From the NCBI RefSeq assembly GCF_027595985.1, contig NC_073306.1, forward strand, positions 193,085,000 through 193,148,999: a stretch of 64,000 bases of DNA. The letters are read 5' to 3'. Source of the DNA: Sorex araneus. Its lineage: Eukaryota > Chordata > Mammalia > Eulipotyphla > Soricidae. Shown here piece after piece: positions 49,601-59,163 of this stretch. The translations under genes were made by a program, and so were the position numbers. How positions within the stretch are numbered: position 1 is the first letter of the stretch; every line of letters starts with the position of its first letter. Below the pieces are notes generated by a model. It was given only the letters and a program-made list of their open reading frames with translations. It was not told the origin of the DNA and searched no databases.

Positions 49601-52148
49601 TCCCTCTTACTCTTTAATTGGGTTTACATTTTAATGTCTCCTGTTTGACTAGATTCATTTTCAAAACTATACCTCAGAACAGGAATTCTGACAGATCAGA
49701 AAATTGTTTTATCTTCATAATTTGTTGTAATAAATTACCTCATTATAAAAACAGAAATACATGGTAGAGCACATGTGTGAGACCCTGGGTTTGATTCCAA
49801 AACTGTGTAACTCCCTGAGCATCACCAGGAACCCCCAAGCACTAAATCAGGAGTAAGCCCCACCATTGTCAGAGATGCCTGAATAAAACACAGCCAGAGA
49901 TGTTTTATAATTAGTTTCAGGAGTAAAAGTGTTTGCCTTGCACAGGTCAACCCTTAGCACCTCATATGTTCCTTGCATCTGTCCTAATGTACCTAAGCAC
50001 AAGGAGTAAGCCTCAGGCAATGCAGGATATGCATTGTTCACTGTGAATCACGAAAATCACACATAGGTAGATAAATGCAGAAAACAAAAATAATTCCCCA
50101 ATTTTTTAAGTGTCATTCGCTGAAAATGTACTATACTAAATTTACTTTCCCATTCTCCCTTTTTGTTTCCCAGTGCTAAGAGTTAAACCCTAGACTTCAC
50201 ACATATAGCACAAATATTTCTGCCATTGAGTTACACCTCCAACCACCTTTTTCCATTTTTATCATTCCTTGTTTCCATCCAGATGCTTCTCTGGTACATA
50301 GCTACTTTTTATATTTTAAAAAATTTAGTGTTGTACCTTTAGCAATCAAATAAAAGAAAGAGGTAAATACTTTTCCAAATTAAACAGAAGCTATAAAGTG
50401 ACATATTTTCAGGCAAAAAAAATCACTCAACTATTTGGCTAATATATCTGATATTTCACCCTGCAATTTTTAAGAGAAAGTAGAAAATATCAATTCTATC
50501 TTTCCACAGGAAAAGGAACTCATGGCCTTGAACTTTGTATTCCCTTTGCACAGAAACAAAACCACAGCTTTTATTTTTCTGAGATTTTTTTTTTATTCCA
50601 TCCTATATTACTAGTCCTAAAAGAATGTAGGGGTAATGAAAAATACAAAACAAGGTTTTAAATTCTTTACTTCCACTTCTAGCAATCTTTTTCTTTCTCT
50701 TGTCTATTCATAGTTGGTACACCCATATTCAGCCATGGGATTAAACTAATTCCCTTCAAATGTAACTCCAGAACCATAGTTCTAATTCCCTTTATAGTCT
50801 TGTGACCAATCAGATTAATGCCTCACTTTGAGAATATAAACACAAAATTAGAGTCTGAACCTTTCCTAAGTGAGCAGGAGTGCTTAGAAATAATGACTCA
50901 ATCTATTGAAATTTGTCAGGTTCGGACTTCACACAACTGTCAAAATGATGAGGGAGAAGGAGGAAGAACACAATATATTTTTTAAATCCTCCACCCAGGA
51001 TAAAGATGATGACTCTCACATAAGCAAAACAAACAAAACCACGCTGTTTCCTCTTCACTATTTAAAATATGAGTGAGCTTTCTTTCTTATAATAGGTTGT
51101 GTATATAGCTAATAACAAAATTCAGAGTTGAATATTAAAACATTTGTAGTAAATAAATCACAGGAATTATTTATTATTTATCATTATTTTATTATATTTT
51201 TGTTTTTATATTATTGTTTATTTTTATTATTATTTATATAGAGATATATATTTTATATAGTCCAATAAGTATGTTCTTAATATATTCTATCAAAGTCACT
51301 CTATTCTTTCTATTATAAATACTTTTATATAAATACTTCTATGAAAATAATTAAGTACATGCATGTACCTTTAGGGTTCAACTCAACTAAAGTTGCATAA
51401 CTTTAGAGAAACATTTGTATAAGGCAATTTATATCTTAGTTTTTTTGAGAAATAAATAATTTATAATAGATTTGGTTAATTATCTTGTATTTCATATATT
51501 GATGAAAATTCCCTGCAAACTTAAATGCATTCTTTAAATGTTGGTATTAATGATCTTGGTCCACTTAAAATGAGAATCATCTAGTTAGATACTTTAAAAA
51601 TAAAAAAAAAACAATAAAAATAAACAGCAGTAGTCTACACACAATTATACTATTCTAGTTCATGAAACTTTCACAGGTCAAAATACATTCTCTTACATAT
51701 GATTTTTATAGAAAACACCTAGTAAGATGTTTCTGTGAGATTCCAGACAATATTTATAAAAGCACTTAAAATTCAGGTTTTTTAAAATGCAAAGCATTTT
51801 TAATATTTATTACCATTAATAACAATTAAATATTGATTTATGTTTTAAAATTCTCAACCCCTTCTTTTCACAACCATAATATTTTTCTTTCACAGTATGT
51901 TAAGCAGCATATAACATCTATGAAACACTTACTGAATCACTACATAAATTACAGATTTCAGACAAAAATGCATACAAGTGATAGTGCTGTGCCTAGCAGG
52001 AAATTCAAAATGCTATTTAAAAAAATTTAAAATTCCACACTGAACTCAACTGTTTTACTTCAGACCCTGCGTGGGTTTCATTTAAGGAAAACAAAATTTT
52101 ATTTACTTCATAATTTTTAAGCAAGCAGATTTCTACTTACCTATACAT
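34523..52148 (-). CDS. TMPRSS11BNL: TMPRSS11B-like type II transmembrane serine protease (gene A), 10 coding exons
   Basis: Exons joined on the minus strand: 52141-52148, 45495-45610, 42170-42288, 42013-42080, 39518-39678, 38240-38278, 37276-37450, 36292-36551, 35598-35740, 34523-34684. They total 1251 bp, 416 codons plus stop, with every junction in phase. Seen: cytoplasmic tail 1-13, transmembrane anchor about 14-41, SEA domain about 47-165, linker, activation cleavage after Arg184, then a trypsin-fold domain with His225, Asp270, Ser366, and Asp360 at the base of S1 (Arg/Lys specificity). Cys pairs 172-290, 210-226, 335-351 and 362-391 are present; Asn235 is an N-glycosylation site. Length and exon phases match TMPRSS11B. 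The family comprises epithelial surface proteases activated by cleavage at a basic residue. The neighbour is TMPRSS11B on the same strand. The name rests on the N-terminus, the cluster position and resemblance to the rodent TMPRSS11B-like gene; another TMPRSS11 paralogue (e.g. 11G) is the alternative. Confidence 0.88.
34772..34935 (-). mobile_element. SINE, long form, truncated, in gene A intron 9
   Basis: GTAGCACTGCCGTCCCATTG to CTTGCCCGGC; head missing. Confidence 0.8.
35598..35740 (-). CDS. TMPRSS11BNL: Gene A exon 9: S1-pocket Asp
   Basis: Donor GTAAGT, acceptor TACCTTTAG. Residues 316-363 with [10 protein letters not shown] and DACH; His363 sits at chymotrypsin position 192, commonly Gln. 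Confidence 0.95.
36292..36551 (-). CDS. TMPRSS11BNL: Gene A exon 8: catalytic Asp
   Basis: Acceptor TTTCTTTAG, donor GTAAGT. Residues 229-316 with [15 protein letters not shown] (Asp270), HRICLPEA and VVVTGWGAL. Confidence 0.95.
37276..37450 (-). CDS. TMPRSS11BNL: Gene A exon 7: activation site and catalytic His
   Basis: Acceptor TTTTCTGACAG, donor GTAAGT. Carries the propeptide Cys172, cleavage site [16 protein letters not shown], and the VTAAHC motif with His225. Confidence 0.92.
37624..37867 (-). mobile_element. SINE, long form, in gene A intron 6
   Basis: Full-length reverse copy with TAAATCTATATA on both sides (target duplication). It lies about 170 bp upstream of exon 7. Confidence 0.9.
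38240..38278 (-). CDS. TMPRSS11BNL: Gene A exon 6: 39 bp linker exon
   Basis: Acceptor TCTATTTCAG, donor GTGAGT. Encodes [14 protein letters not shown], closely like the same exon of TMPRSS11B. Too short to show up as an open frame on its own. Confidence 0.88.
38565..38730 (+). mobile_element. Old SINE in gene A intron 5
   Basis: GCTGGGGAGATAGTCCCAGG head, CTGCCAGGCTCACTCC, GAATGTGGCTCC; highly diverged. Confidence 0.5.
38740..39510. other. Gene A intron 5, unassigned
   Basis: Unique-looking intron sequence; nothing further recognised. Confidence 0.45.
39518..39678 (-). CDS. TMPRSS11BNL: Gene A exon 5: second half of SEA domain
   Basis: Acceptor TTTCCAG, donor GTAAGC. Residues 104-158, including WLMFRAPRA and the basic [16 protein letters not shown] helix. 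Confidence 0.88.
40497..40540. repeat. AT palindrome in gene A intron 4
   Basis: TATATATACTATATAC and its near-complement TTATATAGTATATATA flank a short centre. Confidence 0.7.
40737..40986 (-). mobile_element. SINE, extended form, head missing, in gene A intron 4
   Basis: Has the extra module (CCATTCGTCCCTGTCACGTGC, CTTTCAGGGTTAGGGAATG) and then the common body; truncated at CTCTCCAAGAGAGGC. Confidence 0.82.
40990..42010. other. Gene A intron 4, unassigned
   Basis: No repeat core or additional exon seen. Confidence 0.45.
42013..42080 (-). CDS. TMPRSS11BNL: Gene A exon 4: SEA domain
   Basis: Acceptor TTTAACAG, donor GTAAGT. Encodes [19 protein letters not shown], residues 82-104, a helix of the SEA fold. 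Confidence 0.88.
42170..42288 (-). CDS. TMPRSS11BNL: Gene A exon 3: start of SEA domain
   Basis: Acceptor TTTCTTTCACAG, donor GTTAGT. Encodes the [16 protein letters not shown] strand that opens the extracellular SEA domain, residues 42-81. Confidence 0.88.
42657..42815 (+). mobile_element. SINE, short form, with head deletion, in gene A intron 2
   Basis: GGGGTTGGAGCGATAG head lacks the GCACAGCGGGTAG stretch, then ATCCCCAGCATCCCATAAGG and GCTGGGTGTGACCCC. Confidence 0.85.
42820..44050. other. Gene A intron 2, very AT-rich, unassigned
   Basis: No exon or repeat core recognised; the 75-codon frame at 43270 is not supported. Confidence 0.45.
44105..44275 (-). mobile_element. SINE extended-form fragment, left arm of an inverted pair
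   Basis: GATGTAGCACTGGAGGCTC, CTTTCAGGGTCAGGGGAATG, then a degraded body (TAGCATATGAATACACCATGG). Confidence 0.65.
44518..44693 (+). mobile_element. SINE long-form fragment, right arm of an inverted pair
   Basis: GCCTGGCAAGCTACCGAGAG to GGGATGACAGTGACAGTGAC. The GC-rich 44330-44515 spacer (e.g. GGTGGTCTTTGGCCACCGGG) probably belongs to the same composite insertion. Confidence 0.75.
45495..45610 (-). CDS. TMPRSS11BNL: Gene A exon 2: transmembrane anchor
   Basis: Acceptor CTCTGGCAG. Encodes residues 3-42 with a long hydrophobic run ([16 protein letters not shown]...). The in-phase donor is ATAG|GTTGGT, weaker than a GTAAGC four bases further on, which would shift frame. Confidence 0.85.
45617..45705. 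repeat. (GA)n and alternating TATA/CATA repeats next to gene A exon 2
   Basis: GAGA run at 45619-45642, then ATACATATATATGTATTATATATGT-type sequence just upstream of the exon 2 acceptor. Confidence 0.8.
46195..46320 (-). mobile_element. Diverged SINE, reverse orientation, gene A intron 1
   Basis: TGTGCTCAGGACTTACTCC, GGGGACCATATGGGATGCC and TGTGCAAGG are the reversed short form. Confidence 0.65.
46680..46985 (+). mobile_element. Two adjacent SINE copies, gene A intron 1
   Basis: 46680-46800 is an old fragment (GATTTGATCCCCAGCAGCC). 46810-46985 is a fuller short-form copy (GGGCCGAAGTGATAGTACAAC, GGTTCGATCCCCAGCATCCC). Confidence 0.78.
47055..48015 (+). mobile_element. Retroposon of the 14594-15706 family, gene A intron 1
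   Basis: The 3' half shares AATGTAATCAAAGTAAAGAG, GGTGAAGGGATGGGTGTTTG and ATTGTATGACTGAAACTTAAAC with the other copies and ends in an AAATAAATA tail. The 5' half holds two copies, about 0.3 kb apart, of a block with ATGATCCCAGAGGCACACAA (47296 and 47601), the same tandem-unit design as the 15 kb copy. Opposite strand to gene A. Confidence 0.7.
48020..52135. other. Gene A intron 1, mostly unassigned; old SINE fragments
   Basis: Old SINE pieces at about 49760-49860 (CCCTGAGCATCACCAGGAA), 49920-50030 (GTTTGCCTTGCACAGGTCAA) and 50165-50250 (reversed head). 51150-51260 is very AT-rich. No other exon is recognised. Confidence 0.45.
52141..52148 (-). CDS. TMPRSS11BNL: Gene A exon 1: start codon, Met-Tyr plus two bases
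   Basis: ATGTATAG followed by a strong donor GTAAGTAG. The tiny coding exon (Met-Tyr-Arg across the junction) is the family's usual start. The 5' UTR extends above 52148; its beginning and the promoter could not be located by eye. Confidence 0.85.
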
Positions 52149-52809
52149 AGTGTGCCGGTATAACAGTTGTGGCCTTAATAAAGATAAAGGATACTTGCTT
52201 CTTTTGTCCTGATCAGTAGTTCTCTGGTAAATGTGCTAACCACAATGCTAGTTGGGATTTTAAGAACTCTATGTCATAGCAGAAAGCAATTAAAAGGAAA
52301 CTTGTTTAACAAGTGTTGATGACAACTGTGGATCTGTGGTTTAAAGAAAGAAATGAAATTTTTCTTTGAGTTGGATACTGAGAAAAAAAAAAACAATAGA
52401 CAAAACCAAGATTGGTCACCTGAGAGGTCCACCCAAGAAATACCAAGACAGATTGGTGAATCAATGTTCTGAGTCAGATTCCTCTCCCCGTTTCTCAGCT
52501 CCTCCCCCCTGAAACCAGCTGTAGCCATCAGAGCAGTCTCTGACAAATGACTCCAATTCAAGTTCTTTTAATACTATAATGCAGCATTATTCATTTGAAG
52601 CATGCTTGGCTTAGAGGTCTTATTTGGATCCTTTATATTTTGGGGGGTAGAAATGGATTTAAAATGGTTTAAGCATGAGAAATAATAGTTACGTTTCATT
52701 TCTTGTTTATAGGGAATGAAACCAATTTCTCTTACCAAAAGTTGTTCGAAAGTTAATTTTTTCCAGAGGACAAACTAGATTCTTAAAACACAAGAACATG
52801 TGATGTTGA

Positions 52810-52950
52810 AGCTGAAGGAGAATCAAACAGGTAGGGCATTTGCCTTGCACACAGTTAAATCGGATTCAATCCTCAGCAACATATTTGGTCTCCTGAGCAC
52901 TGCCAAGAGTGAAATCTTAGCACACACAGGTGCAACCTAAAAATGAAATC
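52810..52950 (+). mobile_element. SINE, short form, upstream of gene A
   Basis: GGTAGGGCATTTGCCTTGCAC, CCTGAGCACTGCCAAGAGTG, GTGCAACCTAAAAATG; head partly lost. It lies about 0.7 kb upstream of the start codon. Confidence 0.75.
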
Positions 52951-53304
52951 ATGATGTTCTTTATATCATTGACCATCTATCATGATATGTGTTAATTTAA
53001 TAGATATGTCTAATTCCTGAAGTCAAATGCATTTCCAAGTAGTATAAATACAACGGACTTCATAAAATTTATGTGACATGGAGCTTACATTATAATAGAA
53101 AGATATACAAATGCTCAAAAAATAAGTAACATTTAATGATATATTTATATATGTTATAAAGCAAATAATTGGGTAGAAGGTGGTATGTATTGGGCTTGGG
53201 TAGATAGATAAGGCTTCTCTGAGGAAGAGGTCATTGAGTAGAAACCTAAATGATGTTATTAATCTAACCAGCCTGATTAATATCACTGAACACATATATT
53301 TTAA

Positions 53305-53436
53305 AGCTATCAGGATTCTCAATTGTTTTCAGGACAAAATGAAACTTCTTAGATTGTTAATTGGACCTTCAGCTATCAGGATTCTCAATTGTTTTCAGGA
53401 CAAAATGAAACTTCTTAGATTGTTAATTGGACCTTC
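53305..53436. repeat. Perfect 66 bp tandem duplication
   Basis: Two identical 66 bp units (53305-53370 and 53371-53436), each starting AGCTATCAGGATTCTCAATT and ending TTGGACCTTC, about 1.16 kb upstream of the gene A start codon. Confidence 0.95.
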
Positions 53437-53814
53437 TCTCTTTCATTATATTATTTCACAGTATTAACTTATAATAAAAGTGCATGATCTTTATGCCAAA
53501 TCCAGATGCATTAAAAGCCAGATACATGAAATTAAGTAAGTAAGTAAGTTTCAGGTTTCTCAGAGGAAATAATGGAATCTTTTGAAAAAATCATACTTAG
53601 GGCCTAGGAATATGGCATGGCGGTATTGTGCCTGCCTTATAGGCATGAGCGAGAGACCATGTGCATGTTCCCCTTCACCACCCCACAAGTAATCTCCCAG
53701 CGTTGCCATTTATGATCTCTGATGTTACAGAAAAGTACAATCTCGTCTCATTACCACCAAGTGAGTTATCCCAGGTCACTGCAGCAATAACAGTAGTTAC
53801 TAAAAGGTGGAGAG

Positions 53815-53950
53815 AGGTTGTAAGAAAAGATAATTAATAAAAATATAATTGTAAAAATGGCATATTACACGATAGGATACTATTCAGATACCAAAAAGAC
53901 ATGACATCATGCAACTTGCCAGTAACGAGGATGGTATCATGATAGTGAAG
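53815..53950 (+). mobile_element. Short L1 3' fragment
   Basis: GATACTATTCAGATACCAAA and GTGAAGTCAGACAGAAATC are plus-sense L1 text. Confidence 0.5.
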
Positions 53951-53964
53951 TCAGACAGAAATCA

Positions 53965-54120
53965 GAGCAGCTGGGATGACAGTACAGCTGGTAGGGCACT
54001 TTGCCTTGCATGTGGCCTACTTGGGTTCAGTTCCTAGCACCCCATACAGTCCTGGAGCCCACTGCAAATGATCCCTAAGCACCAATCCAGGAGAAAGTCC
54101 TGCACATCCAAAAAGTGTGA
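53965..54120 (+). mobile_element. Diverged SINE, short form, ending in the microsatellite
   Basis: GCTGGGATGACAGTACAGC, CACCCCATACAGTCC, AAGTGTGACCAAAAAAC, then (CAAA)n which passes into (GGAA)n. Confidence 0.75.
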
Positions 54121-54127
54121 CCAAAAA

Positions 54128-54497
54128 ACAAACAAACAAACAAACAAAGAGGAAGGTAGGAAGGAAGGAGGAGGGAGGGGGAAGGAAGGAAGGAAGGAAG
54201 GAAGGAAGGAAGGAAGGAAGGAAGGAAGGAAGGAAGGAAGGAAGGAAGGAAGGAAGGAAGGAAGGAAGGAAGGAAGGAAGGAAGGAAGGGAGGAAGGAAG
54301 GGAGGAAAGGAGGGAGGGAGGGAGGGAGGAAGGGAGGAAGGGAGGAAGGGAGGAAGGGAGGAGGGAAGGAGGGAAGGAGGGAAGGAGGGAAGGAAGGAAG
54401 GAAGGAAGGAAGGAAGGAAGGAAGGAAGGAAGGAAGGAAGGAAGGAAGGAAGGAAGGAAGGAAGGAAGGAAGGAAGGAAGGAAGGAAGGAAGGAAGG
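54128..54497. repeat. (CAAA)n then (GGAA)n microsatellite, left half of a split array
   Basis: About 350 bp of GGAA with GGGA interruptions. The array resumes at 55602 on the far side of an LTR. It explains the Arg/Lys/Gly and Ser/Leu/Pro-rich open frames of 137-196 codons. Confidence 0.97.
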
Positions 54498-55601
54498 TGT
54501 ATAATCTCTGGGCAGCCAGGGGAGCCCTGACAGCTCTCCCCCTCGCCACCCACTTTGGGGGTGTTTTGGGGCCACTTGTCCAGCCCAGTCATGGGACAGA
54601 CAGGGAGGAAACAAGGGCCAAACTGGTTGGTTGATCAGTTGCCATTTATTACGTTCTCCCCACATGTCTCTTCCAATCTCTCTGATCCCCCTATTCTAGC
54701 CTCACACTGCCCCTCGTTCCTATCTCCTTCTGTCTCTTCTACTCACTTCTTCGCACTCCATCTTGCTCCCTGCTCTGCCTCCATACTCCTCCACCTCTCT
54801 CCTCTCCACTCCCAGCACTCTGGGTCAATGCTACACCCAGTCCAGTCCAGTAGCAAAATCAACATAAGAAAGCCCTTCCTTTGCTCACGGGCAAAATACC
54901 ACTTAAGGTGTTTTTCTCATTTCCTCATTCCAATAACTGAATTAACATCTAAATTAACATTTTAATTCTACTTCTTAACATTAGTTAATTTTGTACGGAC
55001 ACGGTAAGAGATATATTGATGCTTGTAGGGCGGCTCTCCTGGGAACATCTTGGCACAGACTCAGACTACAGTGCTCAGACCAGATTAATCATTCCTAACC
55101 CTAGCAGGGTTCGAATCTAGTTATTGCTTTTTGGATCATGACACCATCTGTCAATGACCAAGCTCTTAACTTATAGTTAAGCTATTTGGCACTTTGGCCA
55201 GCCCATTTCAATGCCAGGGTAGCACATAGGTCACCACTTGCCCTGGGTCCATCCAGTCCCTCATCGGAACCCTGCTTTTGCGGGGCTAGGAAGTAATGGC
55301 AACTGAGGCTTAAGTTGAGAGAACCGATGCCCAGGAGGTAAATATCATTGAGAGTCAGTTAACCCCCACATTACAGAAGCATAGCATTTACTGTCTCATT
55401 GTGTCCATACAAAAAGGACATTGCTCTACATTAACTATGCAAGACTTAAAGAGAAGAGAAAAACAGTATTTACAAGTTAACAGAGTACAAAGAAAGAAGT
55501 CACAAATAAACACAGAGGAATAGGAGCACTGTGATGGAAGTAACCCAATAAACCTAAGCTTCCCGTGGAAGGTGGAAAGGACAAACCCATGTTATCCTAT
55601 A
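54498..55601 (-). mobile_element. Solo LTR (copy 2), inserted into the GGAA array
   Basis: 1104 bp, collinear with the LTR at 21362-22492: shared blocks include TCAGACTACAGTGCTCAG, AAGCTCTTAACTTATAGTTAAG, TACAAAAAGGACATTGCT and the GTTATCCT end. It starts TGTATAATC; the expected terminal CA is mutated (CCTATA). GGAAGG flanks it on both sides, but in a GGAA array that cannot by itself prove a target duplication. Minus-strand AATAAA is at 54645-54650. Confidence 0.72.
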
Positions 55602-55802
55602 GGAAGGAAGGAAGAAAGGGAAGGATGAAAGGAAGGAAAGAAGGAAGAAAGGAAGGAAGGAAGGAAGGAAGGAAGGAAGGAAGGAAGGAAGGAAGGAAGG
55701 AAGGAAGGAAGGAAGGAAGGAAGGAAGGAAGGAAGGAAGGAAGGGAGGGAGGGAGGGAGGGAGGGAGGGAAGAAGGGAGGGAGGGAGGAAGGGAGAGAGG
55801 AA
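55602..55802. repeat. (GGAA)n / (GGGA)n microsatellite, right half of the split array
   Basis: GGAA run grading into GGGA. The 72-88-codon frames here are microsatellite translations. Confidence 0.97.
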
Positions 55803-55804
55803 TA

Positions 55805-56180
55805 ACAATGGTCAAGGAAAACAGATCCTGAAAAGTGGTTTATGGAACTGAGCATACCAACAAAAAGGTATAGATAAATAGATAAATATGTCCATAGATA
55901 TATACAATTATATGCAATTTTTTATTTTATAAATAATTTGCTGAAACTGTAGATGTCAAGTGCATGGCACAAGCCTAATAAACTATATTATCATAATACT
56001 AACTTTACTTATAGCTTGACTTCACTAGATATTGAAACAGTTGTAAAGATGTGAACACAGATTTGACCCGCAAACTGGATCTAAACAATTCACACTTCTC
56101 GTTCTTCTCTTGCAATAGACAGTGTCAAAGCCACTCTAAGAATATAACCCTGAGACAATGTGAAATACTGTTTCTAAGAC
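55805..56180. other. Intergenic DNA between genes A and B
   Basis: Nothing recognised. Confidence 0.4.
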
Positions 56181-56184
56181 TATC

Positions 56185-56455
56185 TGGGCTGCATATATCG
56201 CACAGATCAAATCTGGTGTAAATTGTCAAGTTATAAAAGCGGGGTGGTTGAAAGCAAGAGACTCCAATTTTAACAACCAAACGTAGACAGGAGCCTGTGG
56301 AGAGGGTGGGCTGGAGACGGAAGGGCACTGGGAGCACTGGAGGAGGGAAGCTGACACTGGTGGTGGGATTGATGCTGCAATATTGTATGTCTAAAACTCA
56401 GCTCTGAATAACTTTGTAAATCAATGTACTTTAATAAAAAAATAAACTGAATTTT
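56185..56455 (+). mobile_element. Retroposon 3' end, second family
   Basis: GGTGGTTGAAAGCAAGAGAC, CTAAAACTCAGCTCTGAATAAC and TTTAATAAAAAAATAAA tail are shared with 58175-58580. Poly(A)-ending, no coding capacity. Confidence 0.55.
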
Positions 56456-56616
56456 TAAAAAGTGGGGTAGTAGTAGAGAACTAATCTTTGTTCTGTGCCC
56501 AAACAAGGCAAATCCTCCTAAGTCTGTTTCCTTGTTTACTAAAATTGCTAGCTACCAACCTGAGTGGATTGCCTCTTTCTTCCGTCTCATAGGTGGGATA
56601 TAAAGAAATCCATTCC

Positions 56617-57088
56617 GGGAGACTAACACCCAAGAATAATAATTAAGAGGAGTACTCTACAGCTTGGAAGCTGACCTCACATGCTAGGTGAAGAAGCAGC
56701 TCTGATAGAGAAGGGATCACCAAGCAAAGGGTGTTAGGCGGGCCCACGAGGGATGGGAGGTAAGGGATGAAAATAGACTATAGACCATCAAGATGCCTAC
56801 TTACTACCTCTGTAGCAAACCACAACACCCAAAAAGAGAGCAAGTACATGGGAATGCCCTGCCACAGAGGCAGGGTGGGGTGAAGGGGACAGGGTGAGGA
56901 TGGTGGGAGGGATGCTGGGACCATTGGTGGTGGAAAATGGGTTCTGGAGGGATGGGTACTCGATCATTGTATGACTGAAACGTAAGCATGAAAACCTGTA
57001 AGTCTGTAACTTTGTCTCACAGTGATTCACTAATAAAATAAAATTAAATTTTAAAAATAATAATAAAAAATAAATAAAATAAAGAAAA
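56617..57088 (+). mobile_element. 5'-truncated L1 with 17 bp target duplication
   Basis: Exact direct repeat ATAAAGAAATCCATTCC at 56600-56616 and 57089-57105. The insert starts GGGAGACTAACACCCAAG and ends in an A/T-rich tail; its 3' text matches 18895-19525. Confidence 0.88.
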
Positions 57089-57514
57089 ATAAAGAAATCC
57101 ATTCCTACCCTCTGGGAATGGGATATTTTCTGTTAGCCCTGAATGTTCAAGTGTTCAACTAACACTTGAACCATTTCCTATAGTTCCATCCCTTGAACAA
57201 CCTTCATTCATGGTATTGTATATTCTCAGAATAGTCATTCCCACTCATCCAATGAATCTTTCCTATAATATATTTTCTTCTTTCACCTTTTCTTACTGTT
57301 TTAATTAATAATTTTTCCTGTTGGAAGGAATGAGAGCAGAATTGAAAATGGTGAACAAAGTTATTATCAGATTGATCAGTGGGTCCTCATAAGGATAATG
57401 TGTTCATACACTGCTTACATATTTTTCACTTCAATACACTTTTTGAAATGAAATAAAAGGCTAGATAAGTGTGGGTATGAGCAGTAAATATACTTAAAGG
57501 ATTACTGTGAATCT

Positions 57515-57700
57515 GGGGGGGGGGGAGTTGGGGTGGAGCCCCCATCCAGCTCAGAAAGCCAGCTCAGCCTGTGTTCTCAGGAGTGACTGGGAAGTGCTTG
57601 GTGGACCATAGCTGGTGCTGGGAACTGAACTGGAAAACTAGTGTCAGCCTCGTGCAAGGTAAGCTCCTGGCCACCTGCACTATTTTCTGGCTCTCCCGCA
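57515..57700 (-). mobile_element. Old SINE, reverse orientation
   Basis: G-run, CTCAGGAGTGACTGGGAAGTG, GTGCTGGGAACTGAACTGG, CTCGTGCAAGGTAAGCTCC. Confidence 0.55.
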
Positions 57701-58174
57701 CAGTTTTGAGTAAGGAATTGCAAAAGACTTTTCAGGGAGTACAAAGGATCTATTTGAAGTTTATGATCTTGACTTTAAAGCAAGACTAGGTGGAACAATA
57801 TGTATTTTTCTCTAGAAAAATACATCAATCAGTGTCCCATCTAGAAAAGGTTGGAGAGTTTGGTTTGACTAAGTGTGTACTTTATCTGGACTGAATAAGA
57901 GTTTTATGCCATGGCTGACAGTAGTATTTAATCTCAGTAATGACAATGTAAAGATATTTGTAGGATATGCAAGAAAAACTCCAGTAAATGAAGGTAACTC
58001 TTCTTACTTTCTGAGACACTGCTATACTGTTTCCACAGGATAGGGAAGGAAAGAAACCTAAGGGGCAAAAGCAAGAATCGGTGGATAGAAGATGACAGGA
58101 CAGGGAACCCAGACACAATCAGTGGTGTAGAGGTGTTACATAACTATGTATCTGAACAATAGAAACAACAAAAC

Positions 58175-58580
58175 TGAAAGCAGGAGATCCAAACTATAGC
58201 AACCAAACTTTAAAATGTGCCTTATGGGGCTGGAGCAATAGCACAGCAGGTAGGGCGTTTACCTTGCACTCGGCCGACCTGGGTTCTAATCCCAGCATCC
58301 CATATGGTCCCCTGAGCACCGCCAGGGGTAATTCCTGAGTGAAGAGCCAGGAGTAACCCCTGTGCATCGCCGGATGTGACCCAAAAACCAAAAAATAAAA
58401 AAATTTTAAAAAAATTAAAAAAATAAAATGTGCCTTATAAGGCTGGTGGGAGGTGTTAGATAAGGTCAGTGGTAGAGGGAAGTTGACACTGGTAACAGGA
58501 TGTATTAAAAAACTATATACCTAAAACTCAGCTATAAATAACTTTGTAAATCTTGGTGCCTAAATAAAAAACATATATAT
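58175..58580 (+). mobile_element. Retroposon 3' end (same family as 56185-56455) split by a SINE
   Basis: GAAAGCAGGAGATCCAAAC on the left and CTAAAACTCAGCTATAAATAAC on the right belong to one copy, interrupted at 58226-58423. Confidence 0.6.
58226..58423 (+). mobile_element. tRNA-derived SINE, short form, nested
   Basis: Near consensus; exact 15 bp duplication TAAAATGTGCCTTAT at 58211-58225 and 58424-58438. Confidence 0.95.
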
Positions 58581-58773
58581 TCAAACTTCTTTTTCTTTTT
58601 TCCCCTCTTTTTTTTTGTTAACTTAAAATAAGGAAATCATTGTATTTTTTTGTTTTTATTAGATATAGTAAAATATTGATAGAGCTTATATTTGTATATT
58701 AGGAAATTATTTGTATGCCAACAATCAAAATTAAAATATTTTATGAAACAGTGAAACTGCCTTTTAAAAATAT

Positions 58774-58779
58774 TTTATT
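58774..58779 (-). terminator. TMPRSS11B: Candidate polyadenylation signal of gene B
   Basis: AATAAA on the minus strand about 385 bp past the TMPRSS11B stop codon. Confidence 0.4.
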
Positions 58780-59163
58780 GAAATTACATGCATCACATTG
58801 TATATGTTTTATGAATTCATTTTAATCAACACTCATAATTACAAAAAAGAGTAAGTACTTATTTTAGTACTAGAATACAAATTATAGCAGTAGAAATATA
58901 TTTTCCTATTTGACTTGATATGTGATTTACAATACTTCCCATATCACTGTTTTCTATTTGCAAAGCTACTTCACCACTCACCATTACAAATTTAATAACA
59001 ATGTCCCTTCTCCCCCCATAAGAACTTTCTTCAGGATAGGAAAGAATTGAATCTTCTTTAGTCAAGGTGAAAGGCAAAATTGCATAATAAGGTAGAGGAT
59101 GCTATTGGTAATTCAAAGCCATTTGGAATTGCCTTTGTGTCCCATTCCAAAATCTCTTTTCTT

